Of a stretch of DNA of 64,000 nucleotides, positions 22,728 through 35,400 are shown piece after piece. How positions within the stretch are numbered: the first letter of the stretch is position 1; each line of letters begins with the position of its first letter. The DNA comes from Panicum virgatum. Lineage: Eukaryota; Streptophyta; Magnoliopsida; Poales; Poaceae. The position numbers were made by a program, and so were the translations under genes. The notes beneath the pieces are model-generated. The model saw nothing but the letters and a program-made list of their open reading frames with translations. It searched no databases and was not told the DNA's origin. The stretch is taken from NCBI RefSeq assembly GCF_016808335.1, contig NC_053150.1, positions 47,982,119 through 48,046,118 on the forward strand, read 5' to 3'.

Positions 22728-25700
22728 ATGGCGCAAAACAGAGTGCTGATGGTGACAGGAGGCGATGGAGATGATGCTGATGTAGCCATTATTGGGGCGT
22801 CGAGCAGTGGAACTGCTGCTGCTGGCAAAGGCAATGGTGTTGCCAGGGCATCAGCCGCTGTGAAAGGCAAGGGTATCGCCAGGGAATCAACCACTGGTGT
22901 TGTGATCGGTGGTAGGAGCACGAGCACGACGACAGACACTGGCATTGAGGTGGTCTGCGAAGATGGTAAAGAGGCACAACAGAACACTAGCATTGTTTTG
23001 TTTGTTTAATTTCAGTTGCTTATTAGAGTGTATGTGACTCACTATAACATGGAATGAAATTAGAGGGCAATAAATCATCAATCAGGTTAAAAAATCTCTG
23101 TATTTCTAATTAGTACAGCTGGCCAATATTGTAGGCCTGTTATGAATTTATTTTTTATTCATTCAATTTATGCAATTGTTATATTTTGCCCCTTTCAATT
23201 AGATTAAAAAGATCATTTATATTGTTTCATTCTAGCCACATTTTTGTATGCCAACTACATACTTTTGTAATTCCTTTTCGTTGCAGGGAGGCGGGTCAAA
23301 TTAAAAGGGTCCATTGAGTATGTATGGAGCCATGGTGAGAAGTATAAAAGTGGCTTTAGCTGCTTTTATTGTAGAACAACTATTGCTGGTGGAGGTGCAA
23401 CCCGATTCAGGCAGCATTTGGGCGGTATTTCTGGTTCTGTAGTTTCCTGTCCCAAGGTGCCGCGTTTTATTAAGGAATTGATGGTTGATGATGTGACAAA
23501 ACGAAGGATAAGGTCAAAGAAAAATACAGACCTTAAACACTTTATTCAAAGAGAGGTCATGACAGGGAGCAGAAATTATAGGACACACTGCAACACAAGA
23601 ATTCCTCTTGATGAAGAAGCTCAAATTCAGATGGCAATGAGAGAGTCTTTAAGGGAACATGCTTTGGAACAATGCAGTCCTCCATCTATTGGTAAGGCAA
23701 GTGGTAGTGGGGCTGCAAGTTGTTCAGCTAATCATCAAACTAGAATTGACAAGTTTTACAAAAGTCATGGTAGTTCTTTCGAAGCTCCCTTTGACATAGA
23801 TTTGGCACGTAGTAGGAATCAAGTGCAGCCTCGAGTGGATGTTATGCTCACTGCGGGTGCTAGAGAGAAGCTTGGGAAAGCTTGGGCAAAGTGGTTCCAT
23901 GCTAATGATATTCCTGGAAGGAAAGCGGGCTGCCCATACTTTCGAGCAGCAGTCAAGTTATCTCAAGAGCTTGGAGATGGAGTGCATATTCCACGTGGAA
24001 AAGAAATAGATGGCCCATTATTGGATAGGAATTTTGATGATGTGGAGGCTCACTTAGCTGAATTCAAGGAAGACTGGAATGAATATGGAGTTACCATCAT
24101 GTGTGATTCATGGACAGGTAGATACATGTATAATTTGTGCTTCATTTTGCTGTACATGTTGAATATAACTGTAGTTGTGTTCTTACCTTTTCTTTTGTCT
24201 TGATTGTACAGGCCCTACTATGATGTCTATTATTAACTTTATGATCTTTTGCCATGGACGCATGTTCTTTCACAAGACTGTAGATGCATCTGGTTGTACC
24301 CAAAATTCAGATTTTATCTATAAGATTCTCAAAGAAGTGGTTGTTGTTGAGGTTGGGATACAAAATGTTGTTCAGATTGTCACAGATAATGGTGCCAACT
24401 ACAAGAAAGCTTGCAAGCTGCTCATTGTTGAGTATACTCACATCACTTGGCAACCATGTGCAGCTCACACAATTAATTTGATGTTAAAGGACCTAGGGCG
24501 TTTTCCTCTTATTGAGCATGTAGTGGATAGTGCAAAGAAAATTTGTAGATTCTTGTATAACCATAATAGGTAATGACTAGTATAATTGAGAAACTTAGAT
24601 GCTGAATATAAATGTGCTGTGTAATGACTCTTATGCTTGCTTTCTGTTCAGGCTGCATGCTATGATGAGAGAGAAGATAGGAGGAGAGCTGATTCCGTGG
24701 AACGCCACTAGGTTTGGCACGGTTTACCTATTTCTTCAGAGTTTTTGGGATAGGAAGGATCAATTTAAGTTATGGATGGCATCTAAGGACTGGGAGGATT
24801 GTGCATGGGCTGGTGAGAGGACCATGAATACACTGAGGCTTGTTTTTCCCAAAAGAACTGGTGGAGTGATATGGAGTTGGTGTTAAAAGCTGTCTCACCA
24901 ATATATACTATCCTTCGGTTTGCTGATCAGCAGAAAAATGCTACTGTATCTGGATTCCTTGAAAAAATGACACGTGCTGTAAAGGACATAAGTACCAATT
25001 TAAGTGACCGAAGACATAAAGATCTCCTTGACAGTTGGAAGCAAATAACAACAAAAGGCTTCACTATCTTCTTAATGATACTCTCATAGTTGCAGGTAAG
25101 GGTAGAAATAAAAACTTCTTATATTCATGTGCCTCTTTTATGCATTGTCAATTTATTAATCTTGTTGAACCTGTTCTTTTTCTAGCTGCTGCACTGGACC
25201 CAAAAACAATTTATACTACCAAGCTTTCAAAAAGTTCAAAATGCAAACATGCTGTAACATTGGCTCTGAAGAAGCTTGCTCGTTCATCTTCAAAGGTTTC
25301 CGCTGCAATTGACCAATATATCCTCTTTAGAAAGCAAGGAAAGTTATTTGGAGGAGAAGAGGCTCGAAGGTCGCCCCTTAATGGCCGTGTGAGTGCAGGT
25401 GATTTCAGATTGCTGCCATTCCCGAATTGACTTGTGTCTCAATTACATTCTCAGTTTATATGTCATTCTTTTGTTTGCAGCTTAGGCATATTAGTAGTTT
25501 ATTCTTATCTGAACCTTTATTAAGCAATACTTTCCTTCCATGTTATTAGTATTAAAATGAATTAGATCTGCAGTACCTTTATTAAGCAATATTTTTTACA
25601 TTTTTCTAGCTGATTGGTGGGATCAATATGGCGGGGACTACCCGGACCTGCAATACTTTGCAAAGCGTATTGTTTCACAATGTATGTCTTCTAGCGGCTG

Positions 25701-26422
25701 TGAAAGAAATTGGAGCACCTTTGCCTTGGTTCATACCAAATTGAGAAATTGTTTAAGTTATGACAAGCTCCATAAATTAGTTTATGTGCACTATAATTTG
25801 AAGTTGCGCATCCAACTATTTCAAGACGAAATGCAAAGCCTTCAGGACATGCAATGCCATCTTGAATCAGATTCTGATCCTTGTAGCATCTTGATGGATT
25901 GTGCTATGTATGATGAAGACAACCCGATCATGGATTGGTTGTGCAACTCTAGGAGTCAGTCAGTACCGACTCTTGATGAATATGTTGATAGTGATCTTGA
26001 CCTTGAACCACCCAATCCTAGTGCATTTATTGTAGAAGAGTTGGGGATGGACGAAGCAGAGGTGGCTGCATTTAAGAATGTTACTTTTCCCAAAAAAACG
26101 TGGTAAGAAAAGAAGGTTAGCATTTGAGGAAGAAGAGGAAGAAGATTTTGCAGATGATGTTGAATCAGATTCTGCGCAAGGTAGCCCTACATATGTCGAG
26201 TCAGGGGACAGCAGCTCTGATGATGGAGGTGATAATGGTGAGTTTTCAGTTTTGATTGTATTCTCCACATTCTTTGTATTAAGTTTGTCAAGGCCACATA
26301 TATTCGATCAAAATGTTATTTTTGTCGAAGGTCACGGTGATGATGGTGACATTGGACGGGCTTGTGGTGATGAAGAACCTGCTGGAGATCCAAATAATGG
26401 TGGTGGTACAAATGAGCTTTGA
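22728..26422 (+). pseudogene. hAT transposase, seven exons, three frameshifts
   Basis: Proposed exons are 22728-22965, 23287-24117, 24212-24569, 24652-25095, 25186-25398, 25610-26237 and 26331-26422; all junctions are GT/AG and phases agree. Exon 2 starts with a BED-type zinc finger (YVWSHGEKYKSGFSCFYC...RFRQHL). Exons 2-3 carry the DUF659 domain (MCDSWTG, NFMIFCHGRMFFHKTVDASG, VTDNGANYKKA), which contributes RNase H-fold catalytic residues. Exon 6 holds the C-terminal hAT dimerisation domain (DWWDQYGGDYPDLQYFAKRI, SSSGCERNWS). The tail is acidic (EEEEEEDFADD). Frame changes occur in exon 4 near 24860 and near 25050, each consistent with one lost base, and in exon 6 at the A7 run near 26092, consistent with one extra base. 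The protein would excise and reinsert the element; this copy is inactive as written. Exon 1 is poorly conserved and its start is the least certain. Confidence 0.85.
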
Positions 26423-26463
26423 CTAACTTTTTATTTTACTTGCACAGCATATACTTTCAGCAA

Positions 26464-26570
<107 letters not shown>

Positions 26571-27487
26571 TTTGGATAATGTTTTCAGCTACACATTATA
26601 TATATGCATTTCATCTTGAACAATATTGATCTGAATGTTGTAGTATTTCTGAATAATATTTGACAGCCCAATCTTGTGTTGATAGTTGAGCTAGGATGCT
26701 TATGTTATGTACATCTTTATAGGTGCTGAAAATACATAGGATGCCTCTGTTCGTCCAAGATCAAAAAGGTTGAGGAAAGTCTCTTGCTTCTACCCAGGTG
26801 CAAAGGTTAGATGGATTTCTTGCCATCATATGAATTAATTGAATTGGAATTTAGTGACCAGATTTTGAGCATATATGCAATTTTTGCAGTGATATGAGCA
26901 TCCTAGGGGCCACGGACTATGAACTGATCTGGAGATCAGAATTTTGAGCCATATGTGGCTATGTTGTGCTTGTAATATTTTGGACTACATACTACTTTGG
27001 TGTCCAAAGTTGGGTCTGTGGACTGTAGTATTTGGGACTATGAATTGTTGTGTGTGTGTTCAAGTTTCATTCGAACTTTGTAATATTTGGGACTGTGGAC
27101 CAAGCTTGCTATGGACTGTTGTTGCAACAATTTCATTCTAACTAGTAGCATTTGGGACTGTTGGTTGAAATATTTTGGACTTTATTTGTTGTTTCACCAC
27201 TTAACTTAATGTAGAATGCCATGAGCCTATATGGTGGGCAATCCAATAGGTGTTATTGAATACGTGCTATCAAAGGGTGACTTTCTCTTATTTTCTACAT
27301 CATTTATGTCTAGTTTTTCATGTTCTTTGGTTTGGAAAGGATCTATGTTTAATTCTGCACAAATTTAGTGTTTTTTCTAAATTTTGTCCGAAAAAAAAAT
27401 CTATCACCGATAGAATTCCGATATATCCGATATTTCTGTTTACCAGTGACCTCCGATATTTTTTTTCTATCGATAAGGAAAACCTTG

Positions 27488-27495
27488 CCTACCAC
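27488..27495. repeat. Right 8-bp TSD of hAT element
   Basis: CCTACCAC, identical to 21270-21277. Confidence 0.95.
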
Positions 27496-28152
27496 TTTCG
27501 ATGTTGTTTGAAGATGTTCGGGCAATGTTGCTGAAATTGCATCCCGTAGAGAAGGGATCGAATCAGACCACCAATCTCAATTCTCTTGCGTGGAAGAACT
27601 GGCAATCTGACCGGCGTCCTGATGGACCTGCACTCCACTCCACCGCGGAATCCATAGCTGCCGCGTTCGCCAGCCCGCAGCGTGTACTCGGAGGTGGCAC
27701 CGGCGATCGGAGACGTACGAGCGCTCCTTGGCGTGCGCCGGCCGGGAACTAAGCCGGCACTGCGCCGTCGTGCCATCGCTGACGGCTGACGCCGACATCG
27801 GAGGGTGCGGCGCGCAGGGAAGATGACCGGAAGTCTCGCCAGCCTACGGCTGGTCGGCTGCTGCGGTGCTGCCTTTTCGGGCGGGGCCTTGGCTCACCTC
27901 GCCGGACCTCAACGCAGAAGCAGGACCCCACAAGTACCGGGCACTGGCGTCGCTGCTGGGAGGAGGGTCGCGTCTCGCGGGAGATGCCTGGCGGCCCGAC
28001 TGGTGGCGGGCGCCGGCGCGGCCTGAGGCCGCCGTGCGTGCAGCCGGTACCGTAAACATTCTACTCAATCTAGCGCCTCGTACCCACCCATTCGAATCGC
28101 CGTTGGATTGGATTTCCGAATCTTGGCGCACCACAGGTTAGGTACCCTGTTT
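27496..28152. other. GC-rich spacer, no supported gene
   Basis: Continues the sequence interrupted by the hAT insertion. Both strands are open over short distances, but no family is recognisable. Confidence 0.5.
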
Positions 28153-28171
28153 AATTTAAGTATTGATATTT

Positions 28172-29630
28172 TTTTTTAACGGTATCGGGGGATCCCCACC
28201 TGGCACCTACTATTCATTGAAACTTGTTGGGTTTGTTACAAACAGTACCTTGGAATTCCAAGGCTGAGAGAATACATGAGAGTACATGAGAGAGGAGCAT
28301 GAAGGGAGACAGTTTACGAGATGCTACTCGCAAACCAGTCGCGCCAGGCCTGCACTTCCGGTTTCGTTTTCTTGTAACGGCAGCTCCAAGCATCAAGATC
28401 CTTGAGAACTCTGCGAATAATGTCGGTTGAGGATGAAGGTTGGCAGTCGAATACAAGGCCATTTCGTGCCTTCCAAATGTGCCAGAGGACAAGAAGTATC
28501 GTGTCGAGTTTGACAGTCACCGAGAGGATGCTGGTAACCTGAATCTCCCAGGGTCGTCGGAACGTATCCCCAAGGATGGTGATGTGTAGTCGTTCCCAGG
28601 TCTCGATAGCAGCATTGCAGTCAGCGAAGATGTGTTTATCAGTTTCTAGGGTGCCATTGCAGCGGGCGCACCAGGACTCTTCCAGTGGCTTGATATTCCG
28701 ATGGAAGAGATGAGCACGAGTGTTGAGGCGGCCATGAAAGAGTAGCCACACGAAGAATTTGATCTTCGTGGGAAGCTTGATCGTCCAAATCTGAGCCATG
28801 TCGATTGCCGGGGTAGAATTGCAGAGGGCAAAGTATGCACCCATGTCGATTGCCGGGGTAGAATTGCAGAGGGCAAAGTATGCACCGCTCGAGGTAAAAG
28901 GTTCTCTTTTGCCCGTGTCAAGGAGGCGGACATCCGGCCTGTCAAGGATAGCGACACTGGCAAGACAGTCAGTAAGCATAAGAAGCTCCTCACGCGCAGC
29001 ACGTGTGAGCCGTGGTTGTAGGAGGGGCCGCAGCCCAGACTGAAGGACCGAGCGGACATCGTTTTCGTGGTGGATGCAATGGGAGAAGAGTGCAGGAAAT
29101 GTTTCGGCCACAGTGGTGTTAAGCAGCCAGCGGTCGTGCCAAAAGAATGTGCTAGCACCATCACCGAGCAGAACAGTCGTCAGGGAGCGGTACCGCGGCA
29201 GTTCTTCCTGGACGAGCCGGGAGAGATAAGAGTCGGGCATTCCGGAGGAGTGCGGCCTAGCATAGGATAGAAACCACATTTTCCATGGCAGCGAATTGGG
29301 CTCATGGAGCTTGTGGACGAATTTCATGAGGAGGCAGTGATTCAAAGTTTCCATGTTACGAACACCCAGTCCACCATCGTCCCGTTTCTAGCAAACACGA
29401 TCCCAAGCAATGAGGCAACTCGCTCCATTGCTTTTTCCTCCCCGGTCCAGAGAAAAGCGCGTCGTTTAGCATCTAGGAGTTCTCGCACACCTTTCAGGAG
29501 AAGGATGGATGACATATAGTAGATAGGTAGACTCCCAAGCACCGCATTCACTAAGACGATGCGCCCTCCAGAACTCAGTAGGCGTGCCTTCCAGCCAGCT
29601 AAGTATTTGTCAAAGGAGGAGATGAGTAGC
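28172..29630 (-). mobile_element. 5'-truncated LINE insertion with 19-bp TSD
   Basis: The 19-mer AATTTAAGTATTGATATTT occurs at 28153-28171 and again at 29631-29649, bracketing the insertion. A T-run immediately inside the left copy is the poly(A) tail of a minus-strand LINE. The 1.46-kb body encodes only the C-terminal part of an ORF2, so this is a typical 5'-truncated L1-type copy. Confidence 0.93.
28314..29629 (-). pseudogene. LINE ORF2 C-terminal fragment (RT end plus zf-RVT)
   Basis: Read leftward, the first block (SFDKYLAGWKARLLSSGGR, VNAVLGSLPIYYMSSILL) is the end of the non-LTR reverse transcriptase. After a frame change near 29350 come the connection region and a zf-RVT domain (IWTIKLPTKIKFFVWLLFHG, CARCNGTLETDKHIFADC) followed by an RNase H-less tail. 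A 45-bp tandem duplication at 28797-28886 repeats GAYFALCNSTPAIDM twice in frame. No endonuclease or catalytic RT motif is present, so it is dead. Confidence 0.88.
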
Positions 29631-29649
29631 AATTTAAGTATTGATATTT

Positions 29650-30283
29650 ACTTAGCTAATTGCTCTGTAACGGTGAGGGCGTCGAGGCGGCGGCGGGGTG
29701 AGCCGCCGCCCGCGGGCGGAGGTCGAGGTGGCGGCGAGCGAAGCCACCACCCATGGACAAAGGTCGAGGTGGCGCCGGGCGTCCAGCGACAACGGACGAA
29801 GGTGTCCGTGGCCGCGGAGCGGTCACCTCTTCCCCAATTCTAGCGGGCTTAGAAGAGAAGAGGCGATTGAAGCCGGCACAATTTTGCAAAATACCATCTA
29901 ACTTTGATAATTATATATTAATCACGATTCAAATTTTTGCATATAAGTCCCTATAATTTACAAATAACACCCTAATTTAGATCACAAATAACATCATAGC
30001 TTTACGAATGCTTTAATTTCAAAAACCTAGTTGTTTCGACATGTGGACATATCAACATATCTCGATTGATGTTGAAGACGTGGAAATTGAACGCTTGAAT
30101 GTATGTAACAGATGAATCATGACTTGATTTAGTGAAGCTTCTATCCATATCTGCAGCGGAAGGTAGTGCAAATTAAAACTCTGTTGATGTTTCACAAAGT
30201 GATCAGGAATTCAAAGAATTATGCATCATAATTCAGCAAATGCTTCCATGAAATCACGTGTTAATGCAAGACATGAGGACCCT
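29650..30283. other. Spacer, no supported gene
   Basis: A GC-rich part (29660-29830) is followed by AT-rich sequence. Nothing was recognised. Confidence 0.5.
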
Positions 30284-30292
30284 GAAGAAAAA

Positions 30293-30901
30293 GGGAGAAG
30301 TCCAGTTTACACCTTCGAACTATCGCAGAAGTCCGATTTTCAATCTTTTACTACGAAACTGGATAACATAGGCCATTCAACTGTCAAAACCATGCAAATT
30401 TGGACCTTGGGGTGGTTTCCAAGTTGGTTTTACATTTTGTGAGAATTAAAATATTCAAATTTAAACTAAAATATTCATAAGTAATTTATTTTAGATAAAA
30501 AAATATGAAAAGGAGTATCAAAAGTTTTCTAAAAATATAACCTATCTATTGCCATGATGCATCTCAGTAATTTAGATCAAAATTTTTTATTTTCATAATA
30601 TTTGTTTGATTTTAGTTAAGCCTATTATTTTTGAATAACTAAGCTTCAAATAGATAGGTCACACTTTTAGAAAAAAATTTATACTAGTTTCATATTTTTC
30701 TGATTTAAAATGAATTAGATTTTATTTTTAAATCTAATTAGAATTTTTAGTTTTAAAAAATATAAAACCACCTTGAAAACCACGCCAAGGTCCAAATTTG
30801 CACGGTTTCGATAGTTGGATGTCCTATATTGCCCGGTTTTGTAGTTGAAGTTGGAAATCGGACTTCTACGATAGTTCGAGGGTGTAATTCGAACTTTTCC
30901 C
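30293..30901. mobile_element. Mutator-like (MULE) MITE, 609 bp, with 9-bp TSD
   Basis: The arms of roughly 150 bp at each end are inverted copies, for example TTCGAACTATCGCAGAAGTC on the left and its near-match reversed on the right. The ends start GGGAGAAGT / GGGAAAAGT. The flanks are the exact 9-mer GAAGAAAAA at 30284-30292 and 30902-30910. Long TIRs plus a 9-bp TSD are the Mutator superfamily signature. The AT-rich centre has no transposase. Confidence 0.88.
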
Positions 30902-31086
30902 GAAGAAAAATCATTCCGATCTTCAAAAAAAAAACATTCCGCGATATCTACCGCCAACCCTTGCCTAGCTTGCTCCGACTGTTCCCCTTCGAGCTCAACT
31001 AGTAACTAAATACAGCTCGCATACAATCAGGCAGTGTGTATACCACATTAACACTCCTGGCCGTGGGTATAGCACATTAACACTAA

Positions 31087-31244
31087 GACCAATCTCAGTG
31101 AAAGTGTTATAGGAGTGTCATCAGCATTAAATTTGTTGACATGACAGAAGAGAGAAGGGGAAGTGTCATGAAATGTGAGAGGGCTCGATTACCTAGTTCA
31201 CAATCTAAGTAACTGTGTGATGACATTCTCCACTGAGACTGGTT
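31087..31244. mobile_element. Small MITE-like element
   Basis: The terminal inverted repeats GACCAATCTCAGTG (left) and AACCAGTCTCAGTG (right, reversed) bound about 158 bp. I could not find an exact TSD, so superfamily and exact ends are open. Confidence 0.5.
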
Positions 31245-31659
31245 TGAATACCCGCCCAGGGTACCGACCAGTATGGAACTCGCGCAACACTTGGGCTCTA
31301 GCCGCCATTGTATGTCAATCTGTTAATGGTCTGATACCCAAACCAAATGCCACACCAATCCAACTGCTAAATATGCTCACCGCTCAAACCGCACCACACC
31401 AACCTCAAAAGGCGAACCAAATTAATCTCTAATGATTTGAAACCAAGACCGAACTGAATTTATTATTCTTATGGTTACCATCTAATCTAAAAATGACGAG
31501 AGTGAAAATAGACGGCCGCATAAACGCAGCCTCCCACGGATCCCCCTTTTCGCAGTTGCAGCTCTCTCTCTCTATTCAAAAACAAGCGAGCGATCTCAGG
31601 CTCGGGGGGCATCGATCGACCGGACGGCACGCGGCGCTAGCAGCTGCTGCAGGCCTGCA

Positions 31660-31805
31660 GTGCGAGGCGCGGGTGCCGCTGCTGTCGTTCCCAGCGGCGA
31701 AGGGGGGAGGACGGTGGTGGTGTGGATCAGGCGGGACAACGCCGCCAGCCGGGAGCTTCTCACCTGGGCGCTCGTCAAGATCACCTATGCGGGGGACTGC
31801 GTTGT
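31660..31805 (+). pseudogene. Gene fragment: N-terminal USP-like domain of a kinase-type protein
   Basis: The frame reads GRTVVVWIRRDNAASRELL then TWALVKITYAGDCVVAFV. This resembles the first strand-helix-strand of the universal-stress-protein-like domain found at the N-terminus of some plant receptor-like cytoplasmic kinases. Coding similarity ends at about 31805 without a donor leading to another exon. No ATP-loop, kinase domain or other exon is seen nearby. It is probably a captured or truncated fragment. Confidence 0.4.
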
Positions 31806-31872
31806 CGCCTTTGTCCTCAAACAGAGAATAGAAAGTAGCGGATTGAATCTAGACCAAACCAACCCAATCTGA

Positions 31873-32436
31873 TTTTCTAGTAAAACCAAACCAAATTGGA
31901 CCACTTTACAAAGTTAAACCAGTTTCCACTGTACCATAGCCAACCACAACGAGAACCAGACTGTTAGAACCGGTTGCGGTCCAAACCTTGAATTGTACCA
32001 CACTCATTACGAAAATAAAGTTCAGGCCCTTCTGCCACGTTTTCGCTTGGTAAGGCGTCTGCCCCTTCAAAATTCTCCTTCGCATGTGTGCATCAAACAA
32101 CTTTTTTGGTGGAAAGATTCGAGGATTTCAGTAACAAATGGCATGGGGGAAATTATCTCCGGTACATTTTAGAAACGTGATGAACTTACATCAGGAGTAC
32201 GGAACAATAGTGGCGTGCTCAAACTTAGGCATAAAGAATAAATAAAGAAAAGGATAAAAAGGAAACAAGACACTCCAAACAGAAACTGAAATGGTTACAT
32301 CAAGATACTGGCCCCTGAACATCACAAATGCTTACCATCTCGAACTTCCTATAGCGCTGCCAGACGCTCACTACAGAAGCATATCCACGAGGTGCAAATT
32401 TCTCACCTTCATTTCACAATATGAAACGGTAGCAAA
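31873..32436. other. Spacer and probable 3' UTR of the zinc-finger gene
   Basis: AT-rich sequence without a recognised domain. The part nearest 32436 is likely the 3' UTR of the leftward zinc-finger gene. Confidence 0.4.
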
Positions 32437-35400
32437 TTAGTTTGTAAGACTGTTCTGCAACACACTGAGTGCTGCCATCCGGAACACGTGAGAACTCATT
32501 GGTGCTCCAGCCACATCACCAGGAAGATCCGTCTGTGTCTGCTCACTGTTGTCTTGAGATTCATGAAGAAGTCGCAGCTTTGATAAAAGCTTCGTAATGT
32601 TACATGACAAAAACTAATTCCAATGGCATTATGTCAGTGAAATAGTCACAATCGAGACAAGCATGCAAGGTGATGGTCTACCACTGCACAGTGTGATGAT
32701 GCACATCACTTTCACCAAGGAGCAGCTCTTCTAACCAAGCACATGAGAATGGTGAAACTTGAACACGGTAATCCCCAGAGGGCATGGAAGATGATAACAG
32801 TAACATATGCAGTCATGCAACTGAAATGTCCACCATCGACTTGTTTCAGACCTAACAGTTACTACAAGCAAAAGTAACTACCAACTACCAAGTAAAGTGC
32901 TCTCCTAAGTACTATTCTATCCCAAAATAGAAGTCATTCTAGAAATTTTAGGACAGATTAACGAGAAGGTAAAATAACCATGTTTACTCCTATTTATTAC
33001 CTATGTTACCGGGACACGGGTGCGGGAATCGGAATCCGACACGGATGCAGGTGTCGGACTCGGCAAGCTCAGAAAATTAGGATTCGGGGATTCGTCCAAT
33101 ATATATTTTTAAAATTGATTTAATAGTATTTTAGCTTTTCAAATAATAAATATATTCTAAGTGTAGACCTACAACACAAACTAGAAGGCCACAAGAGATC
33201 CCATTAATGCTTTACCCAAGGAAAAAGCCTGACAGCACAGCAAAAGCTGCAGACTAGCTACGGTTTCTGCATGACAGAACCCTCAAATCGGCATTAACTC
33301 CGTTCGCTGGGCTGGAGCTGGTGACTGGAGTGGTGTGAGAGAAAAATATTGTTGGCTGGCTAGAGCTAGTGGCTGAAGTGGTGTGAGAGGAAAATACTGT
33401 TGGGCTAGAGCTGGAGCTGGCTGCTGAACACAGAAATTGAAAACACTTCTCTCTCTACCGCTACACATGTATCCATGTCTTCTGCTCGTTTGCTAGCTTG
33501 TGCACATCAGCACATTACCTTTTTTCTCTCCCGGTAACAAGATTCGTCCTCAGCGTGTCAGATACGAGTCCAGCCGTGTCTGCGATACGCACCAACGCGG
33601 CAAAAAAATTTTGGACACGCGTGTCCATGTAACACAGTTTATTACCTATATTTGGCAGTAATTGATTCGTACATGCACATGCACTTTCTAAATAGGGTAG
33701 AGTGACTTGTTTTTTGGGACAAATTTTAAATCTTAGAATGACTTGTTTTTTGGGATGGAGGGAGTATCTTAGTAGACCACCTTGCTAAGTTGCTAACATC
33801 CCCAAGAACATTATTTTCGAAGGTAAAAAAGGTTGCCATCGCCAACCATTCAGAAAAAAAAAACACCTGTAAAATACCAAACCATGAATTGAAAGAAAAA
33901 CGACCAGAAACACAGCATTAACAAAACCAAAAAATGTTGAACAGTAGTGATAGTTCATAGCAGAGTGACAATCTATGACACAGACAACTAGAGAAATTTC
34001 ATATAAAGATGACAATTTACCCAGAGTATCAGTAACAAAGACAAGTAACCAAGTTCAGCCAGGAAAGGCAAGATGACCAATTCACATGACAAATGGATGT
34101 TCGTGACCAAAATCTGTAGTGATTACCAACTCCAACGTGTTTACCATTAGGACCCTGACTCAACTAAGGTCTCAAGGGGAAGAAACTTGTAACGACAGCA
34201 GCGACTACTGACACAGATGGACCCCACATTCAGACTGAACCTTGACGATGACGCTGGACCTTCTTGACCCTCATTACTGTTCTAGGACTCACTGTAACAG
34301 TAAGGACATGATATATCAAGCTATGCGCAAGCAACCATGAGGCAAGAAAATGATTAAAAATAACTTTAATATGCAACTTAATGTTCAAAATAAAGGTGTG
34401 CCAAATGTCCTGATCATACTGAAGGTCATGAAACACAGACCTGATTGTCCTGATCTGTTGCTGAATCATTTGTATTGTTTGTCTGCAGTGGCTTCTCTGC
34501 TCCACATTGAGGACGATTGCATTTTGTTCTGAATGGATAGTTTATGTTATTGCACTGCTCGCACTTCCAACTGCCCTCTGGCATCTTTGGTTCTATCAAT
34601 GAGAGGTTGGGTGTGAAATTAAATAGAGTTGATTGAATAAATTACATAAGCCTATGATAAAGATAAACTAGTCCATAAATTATGCGTATAAAACTCCAAA
34701 GAAAACAAACTAATTGCCTTTGAAGAAATGTCTAGTGATAACAAAGTTTTCTAAATTTAATAAATTAAAGGCATTTGATATACACAAAAAATCTAGCGAT
34801 AAAAGCAGCAGAAAGCATTTATAGTATGGAAACTTACTTGAGCCTCTTGAACCATCAGGCTTAGATCCCTGCAGAAAGAGTGGATATACAAGCAATCAGT
34901 AAAGTATACTTAGCTCTATAAACGATATACAGAAGCCCAAGCATTAGAAATGTAGACCCAAGTTTAGATGAAAGAGAACTACTTTTAGATAAGAATAGCC
35001 AATACTTGTTTGCTAAAAGTTCACAAAAGTGTTATGGTTTAGCTTATCACATATCACACCAACAGTAATGACTAATGAACATCAAGCGGGTGCAATGGCA
35101 TGAGTCATGTAGCAAGTTAGCAACAAATTGTCAGTTAAATGAGCAATTTCTTTGATAATGTTCATGAACACTCAATAACAAGAGAAAGTTGTATTGAGTT
35201 TTTTTTACTACAGAAAAGGAGATCAACAAAAGTACTGAGATTCTGATGTCCAATAGATGAACAAGCATACAAATGCAATGATGAGCTACTGCATACCAGA
35301 GATATCCAGGCATACATAAGCAGACCATTTAGAACAATAGTATACAATGAAGACTATGTAGTAGGCTATGTTGTAGCCTACCCCAACTCGCTTGGGATAA

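Noticed and set aside
24790..24870. A small intron to explain the frame change in hAT exon 4
   Set aside because: The only donor/acceptor pair would be about 45 bp, below normal plant intron size, and its phase does not restore the family sequence.
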